From Spirochaetota bacterium (GTDB lineage: Bacteria > Spirochaetota > UBA4802 > UBA5550): a stretch of DNA of 8,663 nucleotides. Below the pieces are notes generated by a model that saw nothing but the letters and a program-made list of their open reading frames with translations, was not told the DNA's origin and ran no database searches. Location of the stretch: the NCBI GenBank assembly GCA_022704585.1, contig JAKJGD010000054.1, positions 1-8,663 of the forward strand, given 5' to 3'. Shown here one piece after another: positions 1 to 5,702 of the stretch. Within the stretch, counting starts at the first letter, position 1. Each line of letters starts with the position of its first letter. Position numbers and translations under genes: made by a program.

Positions 1-81
1 TCCGCCGATGTCCTGGGCGAGCGCCGCTCCCGCGCCCGCCAGCACCAGGAGCACGGCACAGATGGCTATCTTTTTATTCAT
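1..81 (-). CDS. fliP: FliP, flagellar export-gate protein (N-terminal fragment, cut by window edge)
   Basis: Only the first 27 residues are present. They begin MNKKIAICAVLLVLAGAGAA and continue to LAQDIGG, a textbook signal peptide with a short lysine-rich start, a hydrophobic core and an Ala-X-Ala-like cleavage region. FliP proteins commonly carry a cleavable signal peptide. The assignment rests mainly on position: this gene directly follows fliO, and fliO-fliP is a conserved order in flagellar operons. The ATG lies inside the end of fliO (8-bp overlap), implying translational coupling. A modest GGTGA/GGG purine stretch precedes the start. FliP forms the core of the inner-membrane export gate with FliQ and FliR. 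No diagnostic FliP motif is visible in so short a piece, so another secreted flagellar protein is not excluded. Confidence 0.65.
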   Translation of the reverse strand, partial: MNKKIAICAVLLVLAGAGAALAQDIGG

Positions 82-859
82 GCCCGTCACCATTCAGGTC
101 CTTGAGCCTGCTTCTCTGCCGCCGCAGGTATTCGATGTCCTGGGTCGGCTCCGCCGGGGTCGTACCGCGCCGGTCGCGGCTCCTGTATTCACGCACCCGG
201 CCTATGATTCTCCCGATCTCTTTCATGACCTGGTCCTGGAACCCGCCGGCTCCCCGGTCCGGGGGCGGCGTACGGTTCGAGAGGATCCGTATGCGGTCGA
301 TCTGGTCCTTTTCCGTAATCTCGGTAATCAGGTTGATGTTGCTGTCCGAAACACCCACAAGGAGCACCCTGCCCGCGACATCGATCAGCTGCAGAAACTT
401 GTTCTGCCCGATCGGTATCACGGAAAGAACCCTGACGGCCTCGCCGCCGAACATGCTGATGCCGGTTTTTTTCGAGACGAACCGGTAAAAGTAGTACATG
501 CCGCCGCCGAAGATCCCCAGGATGAGCAGCATCTTGAAGAACATCCACGCCGAGGACTCTTCTTCCACCTGCGGCTTGAACTCCTCCTCCTTGAAGTCCC
601 TGGTCGGCAGCCCCTCGGTCGCTTCCTGGTTGCCCCCGTCTTTTACCGCGGCGGCCTCCGCCCCTGTCTTCTCTTCGACCGCCGGTTTTTCCTCTGCCGC
701 TTCTTCCGCCGCAGGGGCCTTCTCTTCTTTCACGGTCTCCTGCTTCTGAGGGGGACGCTTCGGCTTCGCCTCGACCGCGAGGGGACATAATCCGGAGCCA
801 ATTAAAAAAAATATAGCCGCCCCGGGGATGACGATTGCGAGTGATTTGTTATTCATCAT
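74..859 (-). CDS. fliO: FliO, flagellar biosynthesis membrane protein
   Basis: This 261-residue protein has an N-terminal hydrophobic segment (about residues 7-30, probably a signal peptide or anchor). A low-complexity Lys/Glu/Ala/Pro region follows (about 31-100), then a clear membrane segment (about 105-126). The cytoplasmic domain carries the FliO-type pattern GGEAVRVLSVIPIGQNKFLQLIDVAG, split here at residues 138-152 and 153-163, followed by RVLLVGVSDSNINLI. The basic tail (about 215-261) is rich in Arg. FliO helps assemble the FliP/FliQ/FliR export gate. Canonical enteric FliO is much shorter; a long periplasmic-facing N-terminal extension is usual in spirochaetes, as I recall. Two consecutive ATG codons (857-859 and 854-856) could both start translation, and neither has a strong ribosome-binding site. 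The gene follows fliY after 65 nt and overlaps fliP. Confidence 0.85.
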   Translation of the reverse strand: MMNNKSLAIVIPGAAIFFLIGSGLCPLAVEAKPKRPPQKQETVKEEKAPAAEEAAEEKPAVEEKTGAEAAAVKDGGNQEATEGLPTRDFKEEEFKPQVEEESSAWMFFKMLLILGIFGGGMYYFYRFVSKKTGISMFGGEAVRVLSVIPIGQNKFLQLIDVAGRVLLVGVSDSNINLITEITEKDQIDRIRILSNRTPPPDRGAGGFQDQVMKEIGRIIGRVREYRSRDRRGTTPAEPTQDIEYLRRQRSRLKDLNGDGHE

Positions 860-890
860 AAACCGTGTTATGTCTCATTAAAAAACAAGT

Positions 891-912
891 AAAAAAATGG
901 CGATGGACGCCA
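891..912 (-). terminator. Weak candidate intrinsic terminator or attenuator between fliY and fliO
   Basis: Read on the minus strand, TGGCG-TCCAT-CGCCA (898-912) forms a 5-bp GC-rich stem, extendable by one G-T pair, with a 5-nt loop. It is followed at once by seven T residues (891-897). It lies 13 nt after the fliY stop codon and before the fliO start. The stem is short, so it may only reduce read-through into fliO-fliP, or have no effect. Confidence 0.35.
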
Positions 913-924
913 CCGCCTTGCATG

Positions 925-1977
925 TTATTGCAGCCCGGACAGTCGCTCTGCCGGACTCACGATGTCCGTAACCCGGACCCCGAAATTTTCATCAATGACA
1001 ACGACCTCACCCTTGGCTATCAGCTTGCCGTTGACCAGCAGGTCAACCGGTTCGCCGGCCAGCTTGTCGAGCTCTATGATTGAGCCCTCGCCCAGTCCCA
1101 GGATGTCCTGGACGAGCTGGGTCGTGCGTCCCAGCTCGACGGTCAGGGTCATGGGAACGTCGAGGATGAGGGAGATATTTCCGCCCACCCCCGGAGGGAT
1201 GCCCTCGTCGAGCGGCGGAAACTTGACCGGGCTGATGCCAACCTGGCCGCCGTGTGCCTGGAACTGCTGTGGCTGGCTTACCGGCTGTTGCATGACGCCG
1301 GTGGCGCTGGAAAGCCCCTGCGCCATGTTCATGTCCATTATATGATACAGCTTCGAATTCAGAACGCCGTCAATGGCGAAATCGTACGTTACCTTTACCA
1401 GGTCCCCGCCCGGAGGGAGCTGAAGCTCGTTGCCGCTGCCCGCCATGGAGAGGGAGGCCGGCGTCGTGCTGATGCCGCCACCCAGCGAGCCGCTGAACTG
1501 CGTCGCCATGGACGACAGGAGCTGGTTGGTAAATTCCTGTATCGTGCTCTGGTGCGCCTCGGACAGCTCTGCGGGCGGCACGCCCCGGTCGTCCCCCATC
1601 ATGAGGGAGGAGATTGCCCCTGCATCGGGATAATTGAACACGATGAGGTTCTTGCCGCTGAGTGCCCCGGAATAATCCATGGAGACCTGCACATAGCGGC
1701 CGGAGAGGTCCGCGCGCACGCCGTCCGGCGACTTCACTTCGATAAAGGGCCGGGAAATGCGGAGGTTTCTTCCGCCCAGATATCCGGAGAGCGACGGCGC
1801 CACCGATCCGACGGCGGAGTTGAGCGCGTCGCGAATCGAATTCAGCTCACTCGACGGCAAACTCCCCCTCCCCCGACCAGTGTCCGCCGCCGCGGGGCTG
1901 CTGGCCGGGGAGAGCATATCATCGGCACCCTGCAATAAAGCATCTATTTCGTCTTGCGATAATGATCCGTCACCCAT
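925..1977 (-). CDS. fliY: FliY/FliN-type flagellar motor switch protein with CheC-like domain
   Basis: This 350-residue protein has three parts. The N-terminal peptide SLSQDEIDALLQG (residues 5-17) is the conserved CheY-P-binding motif shared by FliM and FliY. A CheC/FliM-middle-like region (about 45-215) contains a phosphatase-like signature: S144, E148, N151 and P173 closely follow the CheC/FliY pattern, and an earlier degenerate copy has D50, N53 and P77. A Gln/Pro/Gly-rich linker (about 219-262) leads to a C-terminal SpoA/FliN domain (about 268-342) with the typical LGRTTQLVQDILGLGEGSI, IIELDKLAGEPVDLLVNG and GVRVTDI segments. It should sit in the C-ring, transmitting chemotaxis signals and perhaps dephosphorylating CheY-P. 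The start has a strong GGGAGGAG site at 1981-1988. It follows fliL by 27 nt. It is called FliY rather than plain FliN because of its length and the EIDALL and CheC-like parts. Confidence 0.92.
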   Translation of the reverse strand: MGDGSLSQDEIDALLQGADDMLSPASSPAAADTGRGRGSLPSSELNSIRDALNSAVGSVAPSLSGYLGGRNLRISRPFIEVKSPDGVRADLSGRYVQVSMDYSGALSGKNLIVFNYPDAGAISSLMMGDDRGVPPAELSEAHQSTIQEFTNQLLSSMATQFSGSLGGGISTTPASLSMAGSGNELQLPPGGDLVKVTYDFAIDGVLNSKLYHIMDMNMAQGLSSATGVMQQPVSQPQQFQAHGGQVGISPVKFPPLDEGIPPGVGGNISLILDVPMTLTVELGRTTQLVQDILGLGEGSIIELDKLAGEPVDLLVNGKLIAKGEVVVIDENFGVRVTDIVSPAERLSGLQ

Positions 1978-2004
1978 ATGCTCCTCCCGTGAAAAATAGA
2001 AAAC

Positions 2005-2538
2005 TCAGTTGACCATCAGTTCCTTGAAGTACACTTCCTTGATCTTGCCGGCGATAAGGATCACGTTGATGTGCGCCTTGATTTCCTCGGCCAGGGCGAT
2101 CGTGTCGCTCACCTCGTCAAGGTCCTCGTACTTTTTCCCCTGCAGAATTATGTTCACGATGTGCTGGATCTGATCGCGCCGGCTGACAAGCTCTGTATTC
2201 AGCTCCATGTTCGATTCGTATGCAAGGGATATCTTCATCTTGATAAAATGAGGCTCCGCGTCCGCCGTCGTTTTCGAAAAATCCGGAAGCTCGTACACGG
2301 AAAGCGGTGCCGCCGGCGGCGCCGCCACGATATCCTGCTGCTTCTGGTAGTCGCTCTCCCGCATGTACTTGAAGACCAGGAACGCGATCCCCGCCATCAG
2401 CACGATGAGCAGAATGCCCCCCGCGACATACAGGAGTATTTTAACGATCTTCGAAGCCTCGAAACGTCGCCCGGATGGTTCCTCCTGGGGCGCCTCTTCC
2501 TCTTCCTCGATTATTTCGTCTTTTTCTTCTTCACCCAT
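2005..2538 (-). CDS. fliL: FliL, flagellar basal-body-associated stator-supporting protein
   Basis: This 177-residue single-pass membrane protein has a very acidic cytoplasmic N-terminus (residues 2-20 are mostly Glu/Asp) and one membrane helix (about 33-57). A periplasmic FliL domain follows (about 95-177), with the usual beta-strand then helix pattern including PHFIKMKISLAYES and a C-terminal amphipathic end, KIKEVYFKELMVN. Length and architecture match the family. FliL surrounds the stator and supports motor torque. The ATG at 2536-2538 has an AAGGAA-type ribosome-binding site (2545-2551). It is the first gene of the fliL-fliY-fliO-fliP run, with a promoter candidate just upstream. motA and motB, often immediately before fliL in spirochaetes, are absent here. 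Confidence 0.9.
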   Translation of the reverse strand: MGEEEKDEIIEEEEEAPQEEPSGRRFEASKIVKILLYVAGGILLIVLMAGIAFLVFKYMRESDYQKQQDIVAAPPAAPLSVYELPDFSKTTADAEPHFIKMKISLAYESNMELNTELVSRRDQIQHIVNIILQGKKYEDLDEVSDTIALAEEIKAHINVILIAGKIKEVYFKELMVN

Positions 2539-2592
2539 ACCTGTTCCTTCTTTATGGTCTGTAGAATATTAATTGAAATCTCTCTAATTTGA

Positions 2593-2620
2593 AATATAAT
2601 CCTTGCCCTGTTAATTTCAA
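2593..2620 (-). promoter_or_regulatory. Candidate sigma70-type promoter of the fliL operon
   Basis: On the minus strand a TTGAAA -35 box (2615-2620) and a TATATT -10 box (2593-2598) are separated by 16 nt. A start site near 2586 would give a leader of roughly 48 nt before the fliL ATG. The surroundings are AT-rich, so chance matches are possible. The adjoining palindrome at 2622-2638 supports a regulatory role for this spot. Confidence 0.45.
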
Positions 2621-2621
2621 T

Positions 2622-2638
2622 ATCACATTGAATGTGAT
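2622..2638. promoter_or_regulatory. Perfect 17-bp palindrome next to the fliL promoter (candidate operator)
   Basis: ATCACATT-G-AATGTGAT is an exact inverted repeat of 8-bp arms around one base. It begins one base beyond the predicted -35 box of the fliL promoter, a typical place for an activator or repressor site. Its TCACA/TGTGA halves recall CRP-type half-sites but in the reversed orientation and closer together, so I do not assign a regulator. No T-run follows, so it does not look like a terminator. Confidence 0.5.
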
Positions 2639-3069
2639 TTAGTTTATTCCTCTTTTTTTTTTGAACACCACGAAAATAAAGATATAATCAAATTAATGTA
2701 TAAATATGTGACATAATTATCATGGATGACTATTTATGTCAATTAATTTATTCATTTTTGGAAAAGTGTATGGGCTATTATTTTTAACCGCCAATTACAC
2801 TGTTTTTCTTTAAAAAAACCACATTTACAACCAAAATCAATTATCAAAAAACTCCATTCCCTGGTATTTTTGACTGATTTTCCGCAAGGTAACAGATCAG
2901 CCTGTTATATATTTCGGTATTTTTACTTAAGTGAAGAACTCTTTTTTAATGCGGTTTTTTCAGGAAAAACCCTGTTCGAGGGGTCAGAGCACCAATCCAT
3001 TGATACTTTTACGAGTAATTCTGCATCGTGTCCTGATCAGCGGATAGAATTATCGGCGGCCAGGCCCAC

Positions 3070-3081
3070 AATACATGTATT
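3070..3081. repeat. Perfect 12-bp palindrome AATACATGTATT
   Basis: This exact self-complementary 12-mer lies about 60 bp past the stop codon of the STAS gene. It might be a protein-binding site or incidental in AT-rich DNA. No T-rich tail follows in either direction that would make it a terminator. Confidence 0.3.
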
Positions 3082-3140
3082 CTATTAACAATGACGAAAG
3101 CAAGAGAATGAGAAGTGTACCCGGCATAAGGGCGAAGACG

Positions 3141-3482
3141 CTACTTTTCCAGGTATTCCATTTCAAACTGGGTACGCGTCATGATCTTGAAGAAATTGCC
3201 GAGCTTGGCTGTCTTAAAGACGTTGAATATGCTTTCGCTGAGGTCGAAAAAAATCAGCTCGGTTTTCTGTTTCATTGCGCTATTGAGAAATTTGACCATG
3301 ATCCCGACTGCCGAAGAGTCGATATACCTGATGTTTTTGCAATTAATACCCATTACCTTGGGCCTTTTTGCAATTTGTTCGTTCCATATCATTTCAGCGT
3401 ATTCTATGCTCTCAATATAGAATTCACCATCAATCGCAAGGACGATAACTTTGCCATGATCATTGCACGCAATAGAAACCAT
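3141..3482 (-). CDS. Single-domain STAS protein (anti-sigma-factor-antagonist-like)
   Basis: This 113-residue protein spans one STAS domain. Beta strands at the start (VIVLAIDGEFYI) lead to a core CKNIRYIDSSAVGIMVKFL (residues 48-66), the characteristic strand-turn-helix. D55-S56-S57 aligns with the DSS motif of SpoIIAA-type proteins, where the first Ser is the phosphorylation site, so S56 is the likely switch residue. The C-terminal half (ELIFFDLSESIFNVFKTAKL) matches the usual final strand and helix. Such proteins bind anti-sigma factors or partner-switch kinases. None is encoded nearby, so the partner is unknown. The start has an AGGGAGA site (3488-3494) with 5-nt spacing. It follows flbD by 67 nt, probably in the same operon, which suggests a link to motility control. 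That link is inference. Confidence 0.82.
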   Translation of the reverse strand: MVSIACNDHGKVIVLAIDGEFYIESIEYAEMIWNEQIAKRPKVMGINCKNIRYIDSSAVGIMVKFLNSAMKQKTELIFFDLSESIFNVFKTAKLGNFFKIMTRTQFEMEYLEK

Positions 3483-3549
3483 ACTGTTCTCCCTTTATAC
3501 CACTCTGATATCAACTTATTCGGTGTCAAGATTAAATTTTTAACGATCG

Positions 3550-3750
3550 CTATTCATTTTCCTGAAGCTTGATATTAATCTTCTTCTGGTAGGAGATGAT
3601 CATGTTTATTATCTCGTCTGTGGTCTCTTTGACCACATACTTCTTCTCGTTCACGAGGGTGATGATTGTGTCAGGCGTCTGCTCCAGGGTCTCAATGTGA
3701 TGGTCATTGAGGATGAACTCGGTTCCGTTAAGCCTGTGGACTGCGATCAT
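3550..3750 (-). CDS. flbD: FlbD family small flagellar protein
   Basis: This 66-residue protein matches the short FlbD family over its whole length. Visible family features are MIAVHRLNGTEFILND at the start, HIETLEQTPDTIITLVNEKK (residues 18-37), then YVVKETTDEIINMIISYQ. A short polar tail (KKINIKLQENE) follows. The family is found beside motA/motB/fliL in many spirochaetes and Firmicutes; its molecular role is not well established. Here it is separated from fliL by the STAS gene and a 600-bp gap, and no motA or motB is present. A strong GGAGG site (3756-3760, 5 nt from the ATG) lies within the final codons of the upstream DUF115 gene, and the two genes overlap by four bases (ATGA), so translation is probably coupled. 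Confidence 0.9.
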   Translation of the reverse strand: MIAVHRLNGTEFILNDHHIETLEQTPDTIITLVNEKKYVVKETTDEIINMIISYQKKINIKLQENE

Positions 3751-4667
3751 GTATTCCTCCTTTTTTTAACCATTCTGCTGTCGATGGCACCCATGAAATC
3801 AATCAATTCCATTTTTGCAACATATTTTTCCGAGCACCCCGGGTCGCTGCAATCGTACACGGGGACACGAACGTTTCGGAACAGGTCCTCGAGCCACAGT
3901 TTTCCGGCGAGAAACTGCCGGGTGGTGTAAAATTCGCGGGTTCCGCGCAGGATGCGGTACTCCCGGGCCCTCATCGACCGCTGCATCTCCAGCGTCTCCG
4001 GCGGGGCGATCCTGCAGGTCGTCCTATTCATGTTCCGGTGGGCCACCGTGCCCCGTGCGTAGAACCGGTCCTCGAAACCCAGGTCGTTGCCGACCAGCAC
4101 GAGAGACCCGACGCCGCAGCCAAGCGCGAAGGCCGCAGCCTGGGTGGTGACCAGGCTTCCGGTGCCCAGGAACCCCAGGTCGCGGCCCGCCGTGTCCCAG
4201 AGCGCAGCATATTCCGGCCGGTGGATCATCCAGTTGTAGAAGCTCATGTCCCCGCGCCATTTCCGGAGGTTCACGCACGATGCGCAGCTGAAGGCCAGCA
4301 GGTGGATGCCCGCCGTATCGATACCCTGGAAAAAATCAACCGGGCTCGCCTCGCACGAGATGACGAAGCGCGGCCTGATCCCGGCGGACGCCAGCGGCCC
4401 GAGCGCCATGTCAACGGCGATGTAAACCAGCTCGCGCCTCAGCTGGCAGCGCTTCAGCAGACCCAGGTTCTTTTCCAGTGACGGTCCGGCGCCGATGACG
4501 ACGGCACCCTTTCCGCTCAATTCGGGGATGATCCTTTTCAGGCCGCCGTACCGGCGTATGAGTGGAAGGTTGTGCCCGAGATTACGCTCGAACGCCGTGC
4601 GGCGCTCCGCGAGAATGCCCTCGTTCAGATCGCCGAAGAGCCGGTCCCTGTCAACGTGTGGTTCCAT
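3747..4667 (-). CDS. DUF115 / Maf-type protein (MptE-like fold), probable flagellin-modification enzyme
   Basis: This 306-residue protein has the DUF115 core. It includes GAVVIGAGPSLEKNL (residues 54-68, the nucleotide-binding GxGPSL motif), YIAVDMALGPLASAGIRPRFVISCEASP (82-109, in two stretches), GFLGTGSLVTTQAAAFALGC (165-184) and VLVGNDLGF (190-198) followed by FYARG. Motility accessory factor (Maf) proteins with this core transfer nonulosonic acids to flagellin. Archaeal MptE, a pterin pyrophosphokinase, shares the fold, so the exact reaction cannot be read from sequence. Classical Maf proteins are roughly twice this length, so this is a minimal version. It starts 42 nt after the TetR-family gene and overlaps flbD. 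The ribosome-binding site is weak (GGAA). The reading frame is the same as that of the upstream regulator, separated by its TAG stop. Confidence 0.8.
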   Translation of the reverse strand: MEPHVDRDRLFGDLNEGILAERRTAFERNLGHNLPLIRRYGGLKRIIPELSGKGAVVIGAGPSLEKNLGLLKRCQLRRELVYIAVDMALGPLASAGIRPRFVISCEASPVDFFQGIDTAGIHLLAFSCASCVNLRKWRGDMSFYNWMIHRPEYAALWDTAGRDLGFLGTGSLVTTQAAAFALGCGVGSLVLVGNDLGFEDRFYARGTVAHRNMNRTTCRIAPPETLEMQRSMRAREYRILRGTREFYTTRQFLAGKLWLEDLFRNVRVPVYDCSDPGCSEKYVAKMELIDFMGAIDSRMVKKRRNT

Positions 4668-4709
4668 CGCGATGTATTCCGCCGGGCCGGGCCGGCATGC
4701 GGGCCCCGC

Positions 4710-5318
4710 CTAGCCTTTAAGCAGGGACGTGACGAACTTGACGATTTCCAGGTAATCCATCTCTTTCGGGTCGGACGGATCGATTGACTCGAGCAGGCCG
4801 ATGAATAGCACGATGGTCTGGGTTATGCGCGAAAGGTACTTTGACGGAAGGTCGGATTTTCTCCTGGTGCGTCCGTCTTTCGTCAGTTCGGAAATGATAT
4901 TATCATAGAAGTTCCTGTGCAGGCGTATATACTTGCTCACGATCTTCATGATCTTTTCCTCTTCAAAGCCGTAGAGGATGATGTTCATGATGATCTTGAT
5001 GTTCCTCTTGTCAATGATGAAGTTCTCGGCGCCGACGAGCGCGGATATCGGGGCCACCTCCTCGGTTCCCAGCTCCCATTCCAGGATGGAGCTGTGCGCG
5101 CCGACGAACTCGGTGAAGATCTCCTCTATCAGCTCAAGGTAAATGTCTTCCTTCGTGGGGAAATAGTGAAGGATGCCGCCCTTGGAAAAGCCCGCCTCGT
5201 CCGCGATCTCCTGAACGGTTATACGTGAATACACTTCCCTGTCGAGCAGCCTCTTCAGGGCCTCTATTATGATTTTACGCTTTTTTTTTGCTTTTTCTTC
5301 CTTCGGAATTACAGTCAT
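4710..5318 (-). CDS. TetR-family transcriptional regulator
   Basis: This 202-residue protein has the TetR N-terminal DNA-binding domain. Helix 1 (residues 8-27) is Lys-rich, and the helix-turn-helix with the family signature ITVQEIADEAGFSKGGILHY runs over 33-52, followed by FPTKEDIYLELI. The remaining helical portion (about 70-200) is the ligand/dimer domain and gives no clue to the ligand. I chose the ATG at 5316-5318 because a G6 ribosome-binding stretch (5326-5331) lies 7 nt upstream. A start at 5378 would add 20 residues but lies upstream of the predicted -10 box and transcription start. It is first in a run with a Maf-like gene, flbD and a STAS gene, so it may control motility functions and itself. 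The inverted repeats in its promoter fit autoregulation. Confidence 0.9.
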   Translation of the reverse strand: MTVIPKEEKAKKKRKIIIEALKRLLDREVYSRITVQEIADEAGFSKGGILHYFPTKEDIYLELIEEIFTEFVGAHSSILEWELGTEEVAPISALVGAENFIIDKRNIKIIMNIILYGFEEEKIMKIVSKYIRLHRNFYDNIISELTKDGRTRRKSDLPSKYLSRITQTIVLFIGLLESIDPSDPKEMDYLEIVKFVTSLLKG

Positions 5319-5333
5319 CGCGCGTCCCCCCGA

Positions 5334-5380
5334 TCTTGATTGAGAGGCATATTTGTTTACCCTACTATAATAAATCAAGA
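5334..5380. promoter_or_regulatory. Inverted repeat across the tetR promoter (possible operator)
   Basis: TCTTGATT (5334-5341) and AATCAAGA (5373-5380) are exact 8-bp inverted arms separated by 31 bp. The upstream arm touches the -10 box and the other falls in the leader. A third related copy overlaps the -35 box (TTTGATT on the minus strand). Farther upstream are a perfect 10-bp palindrome ATGTATACAT (5403-5412) and an inverted TATACAT (5425-5431). TetR proteins usually bind closer-spaced palindromes, so this is a candidate only. Confidence 0.35.
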
Positions 5381-5395
5381 AAAAAATACAATCAA
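5367..5395 (-). promoter_or_regulatory. Candidate promoter of the tetR-led operon
   Basis: On the minus strand TTGATT (-35, 5390-5395) and TATTAT (-10, 5367-5372) are separated by 17 nt. The start site would be near 5360, giving a leader of about 40 nt. This excludes the upstream in-frame start at 5378 for the regulator. Confidence 0.55.
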
Positions 5396-5445
5396 AATAT
5401 AGATGTATACATATTAATTTATATTATACATGTTGCAAAATCCAA

Positions 5446-5547
5446 CTGTCATTCCGGCCGAAGCGCAGCGAAGAGCCGGAATCCATTTTTTTCGCATGGA
5501 TTCCCGATGGAGTTTGTCCCGAGCCGGTCGAGGGTCGGGAATGACAG
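5446..5547. repeat. 102-bp bipartite palindromic repeat (REP/MITE-like dispersed element)
   Basis: The ends are exact 10-bp inverted repeats, CTGTCATTCC (5446-5455) and GGAATGACAG (5538-5547). Inside are two tandem hairpins: ATTCCGGC/GCCGGAAT (5451-5458 with 5475-5482) and ATTCCCGA/TCGGGAAT (5500-5507 with 5535-5542). At the centre GGAATCCAT/ATGGATTCC (5478-5486 with 5496-5504) can pair around a 9-nt loop. The CATTCCGG and GGAATGAC termini are typical of dispersed non-coding repeats seen in many bacterial genomes, whose chance translation gives VIPAEAGI-like peptides. It lies between the divergent tetR and tsaE genes and carries no gene of its own. Confidence 0.75.
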
Positions 5548-5702
5548 ACTTCATATGCGCCAATGATAAAAAGTTATGCAACAAGCCTATTATACATCTT
5601 TCCAGAAACGATCTTCATGAACCCTGCCTCACGTGCGAATGCAACGCGGACAATACTTTTTACTTGCAATATCCGGCCTTTCGCGCAGAAAATGCTTTCA
5701 CC

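Larger units (their letters stand above)
2539..3140. other. AT-rich intergenic region with no convincing gene
   Basis: About 600 bp lies between the STAS gene and fliL. It is much more AT-rich than the flanking genes and lacks any open frame with both a good start site and recognisable sequence. It contains the fliL promoter candidate and 17-bp palindrome at the fliL end, a perfect 12-bp palindrome (3070-3081) just after the STAS gene, an 8-bp palindrome CTGATCAG (3033-3040), and a 7-bp hairpin GGTTTTT/AAAAACC (2953-2971) without a T-run. A small RNA could be encoded here, but nothing proves it. Confidence 0.6.

Noticed and set aside
2953..2971. Hairpin GGTTTTT/AAAAACC
   Set aside because: The stem is mostly A-T and no T-run follows in either direction, so it is not supported as a terminator.
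3050..3057. Exact GCCGATAA, the sigma28 -10 motif, on the minus strand
   Set aside because: There is no TAAA-type -35 box at the right distance and the nearest downstream gene, fliL, is about 510 bp away. An 8-mer can occur by chance in a window of this size.
2870..3088. Plus-strand open frame of 72 codons with a TTG start
   Set aside because: No ribosome-binding site, no recognisable motif, AT-rich intergenic composition and antisense to both flanking operons.
4680..4708. GC-rich, partly self-complementary run between tetR and the DUF115 gene
   Set aside because: Alternating GGCC units create many short pairings, but there is no T-run or defined stem, so I do not call a terminator.
5319..5378. 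Longer TetR start at 5378
   Set aside because: It lies upstream of the predicted -10 box and start site; the ATG at 5318 has a G-rich ribosome-binding site and the usual TetR N-terminus.
5430..5702. Upstream in-frame extension of TsaE by about 91 residues
   Set aside because: The extension reads through the palindromic repeat, has no TsaE-like sequence, and full-length TsaE fits from 5703.
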